Source: Allobosea sp. CS1GBMeth4
Lineage (GTDB): Bacteria > Pseudomonadota > Alphaproteobacteria > Rhizobiales > Beijerinckiaceae
Reading direction: 5' to 3'
Assembly (NCBI RefSeq): GCF_900185715.1
Contig: NZ_FYAS01000014.1
Span: forward strand, 62,001 to 126,000
Length of the DNA stretch: 64,000 bases
Part shown: positions 49,776 to 58,540 of the stretch, in pieces
How the letters are laid out: each line of letters opens with the position of its first letter
How positions within the stretch are numbered: position 1 is the first letter of the stretch
The notes under the pieces: generated by a model
The model's database searches: none
Seen by the model: only the letters and a program-made list of their open reading frames with translations
What the model was told of the DNA's origin: nothing
Made by a program: the position numbers and the translations under genes

Positions 49776-50559
49776 GCCGCGCCTCCTCGCATTGCTCGAC
49801 GGGGCGGCCGCGATCGCGCGGCAGGCCGCCGAGCTCCTGGTCGACATGCAGGACGGCGAACTCGCCGTCGCGCGCAAGGATTTCCGTGACGTCGTGACCG
49901 CGGCCGATCTCGCCTCGGAGCGGCTGGTCATCGACGGCTTGCGGCGGCTGACGCCCGGGGCGGCGATCCTGTCGGAGGAGGCCGGCTTCTCCGGCGCGGC
50001 GTCGGCGCCGCGCTGGATCGTCGACCCGCTCGACGGCACGGTGAACTATGCCGGAGGGCTGCCCTGGTTTTCGGTGACGATGGCCTATCAGGAAGAGGGC
50101 CGCACGCTGCTCGGCCTGACGCATGCGCCGCTCGCCGGGCTCGTCGCGCATTATGCCGAAGGCGGCATGGCGACGATCAACGACCGGCCCGCCGCGGTCT
50201 CGGCGACGGCGAGCCTCGCCGATGCCGTGGTCTCGATCTGCCTGACCTCGCATTATGCGCCGGAGGAGCTGGCGCGGACCAATGAAGTGATCCGCCGGCT
50301 CTCGGGGCTCTGCCGCGGCGTGCGCGTGCTGGTCTCCGGCGGGCTGGAGATGTCGCTGGTCGCGGCCGGGCGGCTCGACGCCTTCATCGGTCTCAAGGCG
50401 GACATCGTCTCGCATGCGGCGGCGATGCCGCTGGTGCGCGCCGCCGGCGGCAGGGTGACCACGGCGGCCGGCGCCGAGGCGCGCGACGAGGATCTGGAGA
50501 AGATCGCCAGCAACGGCCTGATCCACGAGGAACTGCTCGCGGCGATCCGCGCGGCCTGA
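49768..50559 (+). CDS. inositol monophosphatase family protein, altered metal site
   Basis: A 263-residue member of the Mg2+-dependent IMPase/FBPase superfamily. The first metal motifs are intact: ILSEEAGF (Glu70/Glu71) and WIVDPLDGTVNY (Asp86, Asp89). The third motif, normally WDxAAG, reads VSHAAA at 214-219, so the conserved Trp-Asp is replaced by Val214-Ser215. That Asp binds metal and activates water in IMPase, so activity may be reduced or the substrate changed. It is translationally coupled to the phosphodiesterase and could dephosphorylate a polyol phosphate released by it. Confidence 0.8.
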   Translation: MPEPRLLALLDGAAAIARQAAELLVDMQDGELAVARKDFRDVVTAADLASERLVIDGLRRLTPGAAILSEEAGFSGAASAPRWIVDPLDGTVNYAGGLPWFSVTMAYQEEGRTLLGLTHAPLAGLVAHYAEGGMATINDRPAAVSATASLADAVVSICLTSHYAPEELARTNEVIRRLSGLCRGVRVLVSGGLEMSLVAAGRLDAFIGLKADIVSHAAAMPLVRAAGGRVTTAAGAEARDEDLEKIASNGLIHEELLAAIRAA

Positions 50560-50564
50560 CCGGC

Positions 50565-51506
50565 TCAGCGCAGGGCGAGCACGGCGGCCGCCGCCTGCTC
50601 GTCGGTGATCAGCACCGTGGCGAGCCCACCCCTCAGCGCGGCGGCGATGACCGCGGCCTTGTTGGCGCCGCCGGACGCCAGGATCGTCGTCGGAATGCGC
50701 GCGAGCGCCTCCAGCGGCAACGCGATGGCGCGGCGGTTGATCGGGTGGTCGAGCGGTTCGCCGCCGGCGTCGATGAACTGCCCGAGCAGATCGCCGACGG
50801 CGCCGCGCGCCGTCAGTTCGGCGATGTCGACATCGCGCGGCAGGCCATAGCGCACCAGCAGCGAGCGCTCGCTCATGTCGCCGGCGCTCAGAATGGAGAC
50901 GTCGGTGGCGCGGATGCGGGCGAAGGCGGCCTCGAACACGTCCTGCGCCAGGATGGTGTCGCGCGATTGCGGCGTGCCGGCATAGATCGGCGCGGCGAGA
51001 TAGTGGCACTGCGCCTGCCAGAGCCGCGCGAACTGGCTGGCGATCTCGAAGGTGTTGATCTCGATGCCGTAGGTCAGCCCGCCCATCATCGCGGTGACGG
51101 CGAGGTCGCGGAACTGCCCCGGCCTGACATGCCGGATCGTCTCGCGCAGCGTGCTGCCCCAGCCGACGCCGAAGACGCCGGAGGGCCGCTCCTCGACGAT
51201 GCGCGAGACGAACTCGCCGGCGGCCCGGCCGATCTGGGCCGGCACCTGGGCCGGGTCGTCGGGCGTCGGCACCACCATGGCGGCCTGGAGCCCGAATCTG
51301 TCGGCGAGGGCATGCTCCAGCCGCACGCAGCTTTCGAGCCGGGAATTGATCGTGATGTTGACCAGCCCGCTGCTGCGGGCCTCGACCAGGAGGCGGTTGA
51401 CCCTGAGCCGCGTCATCTTCAGCCGGTCGGCGATCTCCGCCTGGGTCAGCCCTTCCATATAGTACAGCCAGGCGGCTCTGACCTGGGTCTGGGCATCTTC
51501 CGGCAT
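50565..51506 (-). CDS. SorC/DeoR-type sugar-binding transcriptional regulator 1
   Basis: A 313-residue regulator: N-terminal helix-turn-helix (AWLYYMEGLTQAEIADRLKMTRLRVNRLLVEAR) and a C-terminal SorC sugar-binding domain of the phosphosugar isomerase fold (GVFGVGWGSTLRETI, LILSAGDMSE-like segment, ending with TTILASGGANKAAVIAAALRGG). Effectors are usually phosphorylated sugars or polyols. It converges on the IMPase-like gene (5 bp apart) and is divergent from the alcohol dehydrogenase. The shared 11-mer AATACATTTGT before cluster A and before the dehydrogenase suggests it controls both. Confidence 0.88.
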   Translation of the reverse strand: MPEDAQTQVRAAWLYYMEGLTQAEIADRLKMTRLRVNRLLVEARSSGLVNITINSRLESCVRLEHALADRFGLQAAMVVPTPDDPAQVPAQIGRAAGEFVSRIVEERPSGVFGVGWGSTLRETIRHVRPGQFRDLAVTAMMGGLTYGIEINTFEIASQFARLWQAQCHYLAAPIYAGTPQSRDTILAQDVFEAAFARIRATDVSILSAGDMSERSLLVRYGLPRDVDIAELTARGAVGDLLGQFIDAGGEPLDHPINRRAIALPLEALARIPTTILASGGANKAAVIAAALRGGLATVLITDEQAAAAVLALR

Positions 51507-51603
51507 CGCGGATCCTTCAATCGGCTGCCGAGCGTTATATCGCGCCGGCCGGCCCCTACAACCGAAGGCTGTCGGCTCGCCGTTTTCGCCTTGACCGTAA
51601 CTG

Positions 51604-51627
51604 ATGTAAATAAGAGAATACATTTGT
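51604..51627. promoter_or_regulatory. operator candidate of SorC regulator 1 (dehydrogenase side)
   Basis: An AT-rich segment contains the dyad ATGTA-N10-TACAT (51604-51623) and the 11-mer AATACATTTGT (51617-51627) found also at 43522. It lies between the divergent regulator and dehydrogenase genes, with TTGACC at 51591-51596 as a plausible -35 box. Confidence 0.6.
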
Positions 51628-51665
51628 TGAGATGAGTGCTGGCCGAGCCGGAGCGCCGCCCCGAT

Positions 51666-52706
51666 ATGTCCCATGCCGTGTTCCTGCATGCCGCGGGCGA
51701 TGCCCGCGTCGCGCCCTTCAACCTGCGCGAGGGCGCGCCCGGCGAAACGCTGATCGACGTCGCCGCCGTCGGGCTCTGCGGCAGCGACCTGCACTATTAC
51801 AAGGATGGCGGCATCGGCTCCGCGGTGATCGCCGAGCCCTTCGTTCCCGGGCACGAGTTCAGCGGCTGGCTGACCGAGGACCTGCCGGAGCTCGGGCTGG
51901 CGCGCGGCGCGCTCGTCGCGGTCGATCCGAACCAGGCCTGCGGCCATTGCCGGCATTGCCGCGCGGGGCATCCCAATCTCTGTCCCGAGGTCGTCTTCAT
52001 CGGGGCGCCTCCGAACGACGGCGCCATGACCGAACGGATCTGGGTGCCGAAATCGCAGATCGTGCCGGTACCCGGGGATTTCACCCCGAGCGATGCGGTG
52101 ATGCTGGAGCCGCTCGGCGTCGCGATCCACGCCGTCGACCTCGCGAGGCCGCGCCTGCTCGAGCGCGTCGCGCTGCTCGGCTGCGGGCCGATCGGCCTGT
52201 TGATCCTGCAGGTGCTGCGGACGGTCGGCGCCGGCGAGATCCTGGCATGCGATCCGCAGCCGCACCGGCGGGCCCTGGCGCTGAAGCTCGGCGCCAGCAA
52301 GGCCGGCGAGAGCGTCGCCGATATCGCCGCGTGGACGGAGGGCGAGGGCCTGCCTCTCGTCATCGAGGCGACCAATGCCCCGGAAGGCTTCCGCGACGCG
52401 GTGCGCGCCGCGCGCATCGGCGGCCGCGTCGTGCTGGTCGGGATCCCCGACGGCGACAGCTATGTCGTGCCGGCGGCGGAGGCGCGCCGGCGCGGCCTGA
52501 CGATCAAGTTCTCGCGCCGCATGGGCCATGTCTATCCGCGCGCCATCGAATTGGTGGCGCTGGGCAAGGTCGATGTCGAGGCCGTGGTCAGCCATCGCTT
52601 CGCACTGGCCGAGGGGCCCGACGCCTTCCGCCGCCACGCCGCCAACGAGGCCGGCATGGTCAAGAGCCTGATCTATCCCGGAGGGGCCGAAGCGCGCCGG
52701 CGCTGA
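51666..52706 (+). CDS. zinc-dependent polyol dehydrogenase (sorbitol/idonate type)
   Basis: A 346-residue medium-chain dehydrogenase. Catalytic zinc ligands are in VGLCGSDLHYYKDGGIG and PGHEFSGW (GHE); the structural-zinc cysteines CGHCRHCRAGHPNLC are at about residues 91-105; the NAD motif is ALLGCGPIGLL. The closest families are sorbitol dehydrogenase and L-idonate 5-dehydrogenase, which oxidise polyols or sugar acids to ketoses. It is divergent from SorC regulator 1. The ATG at 51666 is 8-10 codons inside a longer open frame and begins the conserved domain. Confidence 0.88.
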   Translation: MSHAVFLHAAGDARVAPFNLREGAPGETLIDVAAVGLCGSDLHYYKDGGIGSAVIAEPFVPGHEFSGWLTEDLPELGLARGALVAVDPNQACGHCRHCRAGHPNLCPEVVFIGAPPNDGAMTERIWVPKSQIVPVPGDFTPSDAVMLEPLGVAIHAVDLARPRLLERVALLGCGPIGLLILQVLRTVGAGEILACDPQPHRRALALKLGASKAGESVADIAAWTEGEGLPLVIEATNAPEGFRDAVRAARIGGRVVLVGIPDGDSYVVPAAEARRRGLTIKFSRRMGHVYPRAIELVALGKVDVEAVVSHRFALAEGPDAFRRHAANEAGMVKSLIYPGGAEARRR

Positions 52707-52736
52707 GCACCTCGCCGCGACCAGGGGCTGATGCGT

Positions 52737-52777
52737 TTGACAGGATTCCGAGCAGATGCTCTCTATCGGAGCATCTG
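52737..52777 (+). promoter_or_regulatory. promoter and operator of HAD-SorC2 operon
   Basis: TTGACA (52737-52742) is followed by the dyad CAGATGCT-N9-AGCATCTG (52753-52777). The same architecture, CATATGCT-N9-AGCATATG, occurs after TTGACA before the cluster B transporter at 54514-54538. The dyad lies where the -10 box would be, so a bound regulator should repress. Confidence 0.75.
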
Positions 52778-52797
52778 ACCACAATCCTGTTGCGCCA

Positions 52798-53472
52798 ATG
52801 ACCCGCTCGTCCCCGCATTTCGATCTCGTGATCCTCGATTGCGACGGGGTCCTCGTCGACAGCGAGACGATCAGCTGCCGGATCCTGGTCGAGCTTCTCT
52901 CGCCTTTCGATCCCGCCTACGATCTGCGTCACGTGATGCGGCGCTTTCTCGGGCGGCCGGCGAGCGCGGTGATCGAGGACTATGAGCGGATGAGCGGCGG
53001 CCCCGCCCCGGACGGCTTCACGCGGGACTGGCGCGCCAGGCTGTTCGCTGCGTTCTGCGCCGAGCTGCGTCCGATCGCGGGCGTGCGCGAGGCGGTCGAG
53101 GCCTTCGCCGCCGATTACTGCGTCGCCTCCTCCAGCGACGAGGAGCGGATCGAGCTGAGCCTGCGCCAGGCCGGCCTGTGGGACCTGTTCGACGGGCGGA
53201 TCTTCAGCACGACGCGGGTGGCGCGCGGCAAGCCGGCGCCCGATCTGTTCCTGCTGGCGGCGGCCGAGCGCGGCGCGGCGCCGGAGCGCTGCCTCGTCGT
53301 CGAGGACAGCGTCAGCGGCGTGAAGGCGGCCAGGGCCGCGGGGATGACCGCCTTCGGCCTGGCGGCCGGCAGCCATTTTTCCGTGCTCGACCAGCGCGAC
53401 GCCCTGGCCGAGGCCGGCGCCGAGCGGGTGTTCGGCTCCTGGCGCGAACTCGCTCTGCAGGAGGCCGGCTGA
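52798..53472 (+). CDS. HAD-superfamily phosphatase
   Basis: A 224-residue haloacid-dehalogenase-fold hydrolase of the beta-phosphoglucomutase/sugar-phosphatase type. Motif [15 protein letters not shown], motif [14 protein letters not shown], motif III Lys in [16 protein letters not shown] and motif [19 protein letters not shown] are all intact, with a helical cap between I and II. It probably dephosphorylates a polyol or sugar phosphate. It is co-transcribed with the second SorC regulator (2 bp gap). Confidence 0.9.
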   Translation: MTRSSPHFDLVILDCDGVLVDSETISCRILVELLSPFDPAYDLRHVMRRFLGRPASAVIEDYERMSGGPAPDGFTRDWRARLFAAFCAELRPIAGVREAVEAFAADYCVASSSDEERIELSLRQAGLWDLFDGRIFSTTRVARGKPAPDLFLLAAAERGAAPERCLVVEDSVSGVKAARAAGMTAFGLAAGSHFSVLDQRDALAEAGAERVFGSWRELALQEAG

Positions 53473-53474
53473 GC

Positions 53475-54422
53475 ATGGCGGAGAACGACAGCGCCCGCCT
53501 CGACGATGCCGCCCGCGCCGGCTGGCTCTACTACATCGCCGGCCGCACCCAGGAGGACATCGCCCAGATCCTGAACATCTCGCGGCCGGCGGCGCAGCGG
53601 CTCGTCTCGCTCTGCCGGACGGAGGGGCTGATCAGCTTCCGGATGAATCATCCGATCGCCGACTGCATGGACCTGGCGGCGCGCCTGCGCGATCGCTTCG
53701 AATTGCAGCATTGCGACATCGCGCCGGCCGATGGCTCGGACGAGACGGCGGCCTCCGGCGTCGCCTCGCTGGGCGGGTTGCTGATCGAGCGCTGGCTGCG
53801 CTCGCGCAAGTCGCTGGTGATGGCGCTCGGCACCGGCCGCTCGATGCGCGCCAGCATCGAGCGGGTCTCGCCGATGTCCTGCCCGCTGCACCGGCTGGTC
53901 TCGCTCGTCGGCACGATCTCCCCGGACGGCTCGGCGAGCCGGTTCGATACGCTGGTCAAGCTGGCCGAGCTCACCAAGGCCCAGCATTTCCCGATGCCGC
54001 TGCCGCTTTACGTCTCGAGCCCGGAGGAGCGGGCGCAACTGATCGAGATCGAGTCGGTCCGGCGGATCCGCGCCATCGCCGGCGAGGCCGATCTCTGGCT
54101 GATGGGCATCAGCCAGATCGGCGACGACGCCGTGCTCTATCGCGACGGCTTCATGACCCGCAGCGAACTGCTCGAACTGGTCCGTCACGGCGCCGTCGGC
54201 GAGGTGACCGGCTGGGCGTTCGACGGCGAGGGCAGGGTGCTCGACCGCGGCCTGAACCTGCGTGTCACCAGCGTGCCGCCGGAGCCTGGCAGCAACCGCC
54301 TGCGCATCTGCATCGCGCACGGCGCCGCGAAGGTGGCGCCGCTGCGGGCCGCCCTCGCCGGGCGCATCGTCAACGGCCTGATCATCGACGAGGACACGGC
54401 GCGCGCCCTGCTCGCCGGCTGA
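53475..54422 (+). CDS. SorC/DeoR-type sugar-binding transcriptional regulator 2
   Basis: A 315-residue paralogue-type regulator: helix-turn-helix GWLYYIAGRTQEDIAQILNISRPAAQRLVSLCR, then the SorC effector domain (SLVMALGTGRSMRASIERV; LWLMGISQIGDDAVLYRDGF). The overall plan equals regulator 1, but the sequences differ strongly in both halves. Its probable operator is the dyad found both before its own operon (52753) and before the binding-protein gene (54514), implying autoregulation and control of cluster B. Confidence 0.88.
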   Translation: MAENDSARLDDAARAGWLYYIAGRTQEDIAQILNISRPAAQRLVSLCRTEGLISFRMNHPIADCMDLAARLRDRFELQHCDIAPADGSDETAASGVASLGGLLIERWLRSRKSLVMALGTGRSMRASIERVSPMSCPLHRLVSLVGTISPDGSASRFDTLVKLAELTKAQHFPMPLPLYVSSPEERAQLIEIESVRRIRAIAGEADLWLMGISQIGDDAVLYRDGFMTRSELLELVRHGAVGEVTGWAFDGEGRVLDRGLNLRVTSVPPEPGSNRLRICIAHGAAKVAPLRAALAGRIVNGLIIDEDTARALLAG

Positions 54423-54488
54423 GCGCGGCAGTCTCCGATCCGCTCGGCGGCCGTCCCTGGCGCGCCGTCATCGCCCTGTCACGGGCGG

Positions 54489-54543
54489 TTGACATAAGGA
54501 GGCGATGTGCGAGCATATGCTTCAATAAAGAGCATATGCTCGC
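54489..54543 (+). promoter_or_regulatory. promoter and double-dyad operator of cluster B
   Basis: TTGACA (54489-54494) is followed by the 13-bp inverted repeat GCGAGCATATGCT-N9-AGCATATGCTCGC (54509-54543). Each arm contains the self-complementary AGCATATGCT, so the site can be read as two dyads 19 bp apart centre to centre. The core matches the operator at 52753. Confidence 0.8.
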
Positions 54544-54567
54544 ATAACGTCATGACGGGAGGCTTCG

Positions 54568-55881
54568 ATGCGACCTATCCATGCGGTGTTGGCGGGCGTG
54601 GGTGCCCTGGTGCTGGCCGGCCTGTCGCCGGCCCGGGCGGCGACCGAGATCGAGTTCTGGCACGCGATGAGCGGCGCGCTCGGCGAGCGCGTCGAGGAGA
54701 TCGTCAGGAAGTTCAACGACTCGCAGAAGGACTATGTGGTCAAGGCGATCGCCAAGGGCAGCTATGACGAGGTGCTGAACGGCACGATCGCGGCCTACCG
54801 GGCCAAGCGGCAGCCGGAGATCGTGCAGTCGAACGAGCGCTCCTTCCTGACCATGGTCAATTCGGGCGCGATCATCCCCACGGCCGAGCTGATGGCGCAG
54901 CAGGGCTACAAGGTCGACTGGTCGAACTTCATCAAGCCGGTGGTCAGCTACTACGCGGTCGACGGCAAGCTGCAGGCGATGCCGTTCAACTCGTCGACGC
55001 CGATCCTGTTCTACAACCGCGACCATTTCAAAGCCGCGGGCTTCGACAAGCCGGGCGCGACCTGGCAGGAGCTCGAGCCGCAGCTCGACGCGATCAAGGC
55101 CAAGGGCGTCTCGAAATGCGCGATGGTTCTGCCCGGGGACTACGAATGGAGCTTCCTCGAGAACTACAGCGCCGTGAACGACATCCCGTATGCGACCAAG
55201 CGCAACGGCATGGACGGGCTCGATACGTCCTTCGTCTTCAACAAGGGCAAGCTCGTCGGCCAGGTCGAGCGCATGAAGCGGCTGGTCGGCTCCGGCGTGA
55301 TGCAGATCGCCGGGCAGGGCGTGATCCCCGTGCAACTCTTCACCTCCGGCGAATGCTCGACGATCATCGCCTCGACGGCGGCCCATGCGGCGGTGGTCGC
55401 CGCGGCCAGGTTCGAGTGGAGTGCGGCCGAACTGCCCTATGAGCAGGGCGTTTCGCCGAAGAACAGCGTGATCGGCGGCGCGGCGCTCTGGACCCTGAAG
55501 GGGCATACGCCGGAGAAGTACAAGGCGGTCGCCGCCTTCTACAATTTCCTGGCGCAGACCGACACGCAGGTCTGGTGGCATCAGGCGACCGGCTATGTGC
55601 CGGTGACCGTCGCCGCCTATGAGGCGGCCAAGGCGCAGGGCTATTACGACAAGAACCCGACGCGGGCGCTCGCCGTGCTGCAGCTGATGCGCGGCACGCC
55701 CAGCGACAATTCGCTCGGCTTCCGCATCGGCAACAGCAACCAGATCAATGTGGCGATCATGGAGGAGGTCTCGGCCGCCTTCCTCGGCCGCAAGCCGGTG
55801 CAGCAGGCGCTCGACGAGGCGGTCAACCGCGGCAACGAGGCTCTGCGCCGCTACGAGCAGCTCAATGCCGGCAAGAAATAG
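54568..55881 (+). CDS. Ugp-type extracellular solute-binding protein, cluster B
   Basis: A 437-residue family 1 binding protein close to UgpB (glycerol-3-phosphate binding protein). Signal peptide LAGVGALVLAGLSPARAA; then IEFWHAMSGALGERVEEIVRKFNDSQKDY, the UgpB-like opening, LQAMPFNSSTPILFYNRDHFKAAGFD, and MCTSGE-type segment VQLFTSGECSTIIASTAAHAA. The ligand is probably a glycerophosphodiester or a polyol-phosphate ester. It begins 25 bp after the double-dyad operator. Confidence 0.9.
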   Translation: MRPIHAVLAGVGALVLAGLSPARAATEIEFWHAMSGALGERVEEIVRKFNDSQKDYVVKAIAKGSYDEVLNGTIAAYRAKRQPEIVQSNERSFLTMVNSGAIIPTAELMAQQGYKVDWSNFIKPVVSYYAVDGKLQAMPFNSSTPILFYNRDHFKAAGFDKPGATWQELEPQLDAIKAKGVSKCAMVLPGDYEWSFLENYSAVNDIPYATKRNGMDGLDTSFVFNKGKLVGQVERMKRLVGSGVMQIAGQGVIPVQLFTSGECSTIIASTAAHAAVVAAARFEWSAAELPYEQGVSPKNSVIGGAALWTLKGHTPEKYKAVAAFYNFLAQTDTQVWWHQATGYVPVTVAAYEAAKAQGYYDKNPTRALAVLQLMRGTPSDNSLGFRIGNSNQINVAIMEEVSAAFLGRKPVQQALDEAVNRGNEALRRYEQLNAGKK

Positions 55882-56869
55882 CGGCAGCCTGGCGGTACCG
55901 GCCGGCGCCGGAGCCCTGGCTCCGCGCCGGCCTGCGACCCGCCGGCCTCTGCCCGCGGCGGGGACGGGCGAGGCGGAGAGCGGCCTGAAGCGCGCCCATT
56001 TCGACGATTGGCGCCTGCCGTTCTGGCTGCTGGCGCCGCAGCTCTTCATCCTGCTGCTGTTCTTCTTCATCCCGTCGGTGCGGGCGCTGCTCCAGGCCTT
56101 CCAGCTCACCGACCCGTTCGGCGCGACGACACAGTGGGTCGGTCTCCAGAATTTCGAGCGGCTGTTCCGCAGCGGGGTCTACTGGTCCTCGGTGCAGGTG
56201 ACGCTGGCCTTCACCCTGGCGCAGAACATCCTGACGCTGTCGGCCGCGCTCGTGCTCGCCTTCGCCACCAACCATATCGCGCGCGGCCGCGGCGCCTATC
56301 GCACCATCCTGCTGCTGCCCTACGCCATCGCTCCGGCGATCGCCGGCATCATGCTCGCCTTCCTGTTCAATCCGCGGGTCGGGCCGGTCGCGCATCTGCT
56401 GCAGGGGCTGGGCCTCGACTGGGACCCGAACCGCAATTCCGGCCATGCGCTGGCGCTGATCGTCATGGCCGCGTCGTGGAATCACATCTGCTACAATTAC
56501 ATTTTCCTGGTCGCGGCGCTGCTGTCGGTGCCGCAATCGATCCTTGAGTCGGCCTATCTCGACGGGGCGGGGCCGATCCAGCGCTTCCTGCGCATCTCGC
56601 TTCCCATGATCGCGCCGACCCTGTTCTTCCTGGTGGTGATCAACTTCGTCTACGGCCTGTTCGAGACCTTCGCGATCGTCGACGCGACGACCCGGGGCGG
56701 CCCGGCCGGCGCGACCTCGATCCTGGTCTACAAGGTCTATCAGGACGGCTTCGTCACGCTCGACCTCGGCTCCTCGGCGGCGCAGTCGGTGGTGCTGATG
56801 GCGCTGGCGCTCGCGCTCACCTTCGCGCAGTTCCGCTTCATCGAGCGGCGCGTGAACTACAGCGTCTAG
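55865..56869 (+). CDS. Ugp-type ABC transporter permease (UgpA-like), cluster B
   Basis: A 334-residue permease. A poorly conserved Ala/Pro/Arg-rich leader of about 40 residues precedes HFDDWRLPFWLLAPQLFILLLFFFIPS; the EAA loop is SILESAYLDGAGPIQRFLRISLPMIAP and the segment VDATTRGGPAGATSILVYKVYQDGF follows. The only practical start codon is the ATG at 55865, which overlaps the binding-protein gene by 17 bp. Confidence 0.9.
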   Translation: MPARNSGSLAVPAGAGALAPRRPATRRPLPAAGTGEAESGLKRAHFDDWRLPFWLLAPQLFILLLFFFIPSVRALLQAFQLTDPFGATTQWVGLQNFERLFRSGVYWSSVQVTLAFTLAQNILTLSAALVLAFATNHIARGRGAYRTILLLPYAIAPAIAGIMLAFLFNPRVGPVAHLLQGLGLDWDPNRNSGHALALIVMAASWNHICYNYIFLVAALLSVPQSILESAYLDGAGPIQRFLRISLPMIAPTLFFLVVINFVYGLFETFAIVDATTRGGPAGATSILVYKVYQDGFVTLDLGSSAAQSVVLMALALALTFAQFRFIERRVNYSV

Positions 56870-56877
56870 GGGCGGGG

Positions 56878-57768
56878 ATGAACGAGCGCACGCCGGTCCT
56901 CGACCTCGCCTGCCACGCCATCCTGGTGCTCGGGGCGGCGATCGTCTGCCTGCCGATCTATTTCGTCCTGGTCATCGGCTCGCAGTCGCAGCAGGAGATC
57001 ATGCAGGTGCCGCTCTCCTGGCTGCCGGGCGACCAGTTCCTGGCGAACATGCAGAGCGTGCTGAGCAGCGCGAAATTTGGCCGGCTCCTGCTCAACTCCT
57101 TCATCGTCGCCTGCGGCATCACCTTCGGCAAGCTCGCGGTCTCGCTGATCGCGGCCTTCGCCGTCACCTATTTCCGCTTCCCGTTCCGGCTCACCGCCTT
57201 CTGGCTGATCTTCATGTCGCTGATGCTGCCGATCGAGGTGCGGATCGTGCCGACCTATGAATCGGCGGCCAATGTGGCGCTGCCGCTCAACATTCTCGGC
57301 GGCTGGCTCGGCTGGCAGGCGCTGGTCGATCTCGACTGGAACCTGGTCAACAGCTATTCCGGCCTGATCCTGCCGCTGATCGCCTCGGCGACGGCGACCT
57401 TCCTGTTCCGGCAGTTCTTCCTGACCGTTCCGGACGAGCTCTGCGAGGCGGCGCGCATCGACGGCGCCAGCCCCTGGCAGTTCTTCCGGCTGGTCCTGCT
57501 GCCGCTGTCGCGCTCCAACATCGTGGCGCTGGCGATCATCCTCTTCCTGATGGGCTGGAACCAGTATCTCTGGCCGCTGCTGCTCACCACCGATCCCGAC
57601 ATGGCGACCGCCGTGATCGGGCTGAAGAAGCTGATGCCGCAGAGCGACTCGCTGCCGACCTGGCACGTGCTGATGAACGCGGCCTTCCTCACCATGCTGC
57701 CGCCGACCATCGTCATCCTCCTGCTCCAGCGCTGGTTCGTGAAGGGGCTGGTCGACAGCGGCAAATAG
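56878..57768 (+). CDS. Ugp-type ABC transporter permease (UgpE-like), cluster B
   Basis: A 296-residue permease with six helices; markers are SFIVACGITFGKLAVSLIAAFAVTYFRFPFR, the EAA loop DELCEAARIDGASPWQFFRLVLLPLS and LMGWNQYLWPLLLTTDPDM, a segment typical of UgpE. It lies 8 bp after the previous permease. No ATPase follows, so the subunit is presumably shared from cluster A or encoded elsewhere. Confidence 0.92.
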   Translation: MNERTPVLDLACHAILVLGAAIVCLPIYFVLVIGSQSQQEIMQVPLSWLPGDQFLANMQSVLSSAKFGRLLLNSFIVACGITFGKLAVSLIAAFAVTYFRFPFRLTAFWLIFMSLMLPIEVRIVPTYESAANVALPLNILGGWLGWQALVDLDWNLVNSYSGLILPLIASATATFLFRQFFLTVPDELCEAARIDGASPWQFFRLVLLPLSRSNIVALAIILFLMGWNQYLWPLLLTTDPDMATAVIGLKKLMPQSDSLPTWHVLMNAAFLTMLPPTIVILLLQRWFVKGLVDSGK

Positions 57769-57799
57769 GTCATCGCACTCGGATAACGGGACTTCCCTC

Positions 57800-58540
57800 A
57801 TGCGGATCATCGGGCATCGCGGCGCACGCAACCTCTGGGCCGAGAACAGCATCTCCGGCTTCCGGAATCTCTGCGGCCTCAAGGTCGATGCGGTCGAGCT
57901 CGACGTGCACCTCTCCAGCGACGGCGAGATCATGGTGATCCACGACCCGCTGCTCGAGCGCACCACCGATCACAGGGGGCCGGTCGGCGGGCTCGACCGC
58001 GAGGCGCTGCGCCGGGTGAAGCTCAACGACACGCTCGGCGAGACGATCCCGACGCTGCCGGCCGTGCTCGACGTCTTCGGCCCGACCGGGATCGAGCTCG
58101 AGATCGAGATGAAGATGGACGCTTTCGGCAGCCCCTATCCCGGCCTGCTCGACAAGGTGATCGCCCTGGTCGAGGAGCGCGGGCTGTCCGCGCGCGTCGT
58201 GCTGACCTGCTTCGTGCCGGAGGTGATCGAGGAGATCCGGACCAAGGCGCCGCGGCTGCGCCGCCTCGCCTCGGTCGACCGGCGCTCCTGCGAAGCGTAT
58301 GGCGGCGTCGAGCGGACGCTGAAGCGCTTCGCCGATCTCGGCTGCATCGTCGCGGTGGAGCAGTCGCTGCTGCGCCTTACGCTCGACCGGGCGCTCGCCA
58401 TCGTCGGGCGCGAGCGCCTCGGCGTCTGGGTGCCGAACACGGTCCGCGACATCGCCTTCTGGCTCGGCCAGCCGGTCTCGCAGATCACCAGCGACCGGCC
58501 CGACCTCGTCATCCAGCTCGCGGCGGCGCGGGCGAAGTGA
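57800..58540 (+). CDS. glycerophosphodiester phosphodiesterase (UgpQ-like)
   Basis: A 246-residue TIM-barrel phosphodiesterase with intact GDPD motifs: IIGHRGARNLWAENS (His6, Arg7, Glu15), VELDVHLSSDGEIMVIHD (Glu, Asp and the second catalytic His) and IELEIEMK. There is no signal peptide, so it acts in the cytoplasm on imported phosphodiesters, releasing an alcohol and a glycerol or polyol phosphate. Its place behind the Ugp-like permeases strongly supports a phosphodiester cargo. The stop overlaps the next gene's GTG. Confidence 0.93.
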   Translation: MRIIGHRGARNLWAENSISGFRNLCGLKVDAVELDVHLSSDGEIMVIHDPLLERTTDHRGPVGGLDREALRRVKLNDTLGETIPTLPAVLDVFGPTGIELEIEMKMDAFGSPYPGLLDKVIALVEERGLSARVVLTCFVPEVIEEIRTKAPRLRRLASVDRRSCEAYGGVERTLKRFADLGCIVAVEQSLLRLTLDRALAIVGRERLGVWVPNTVRDIAFWLGQPVSQITSDRPDLVIQLAAARAK

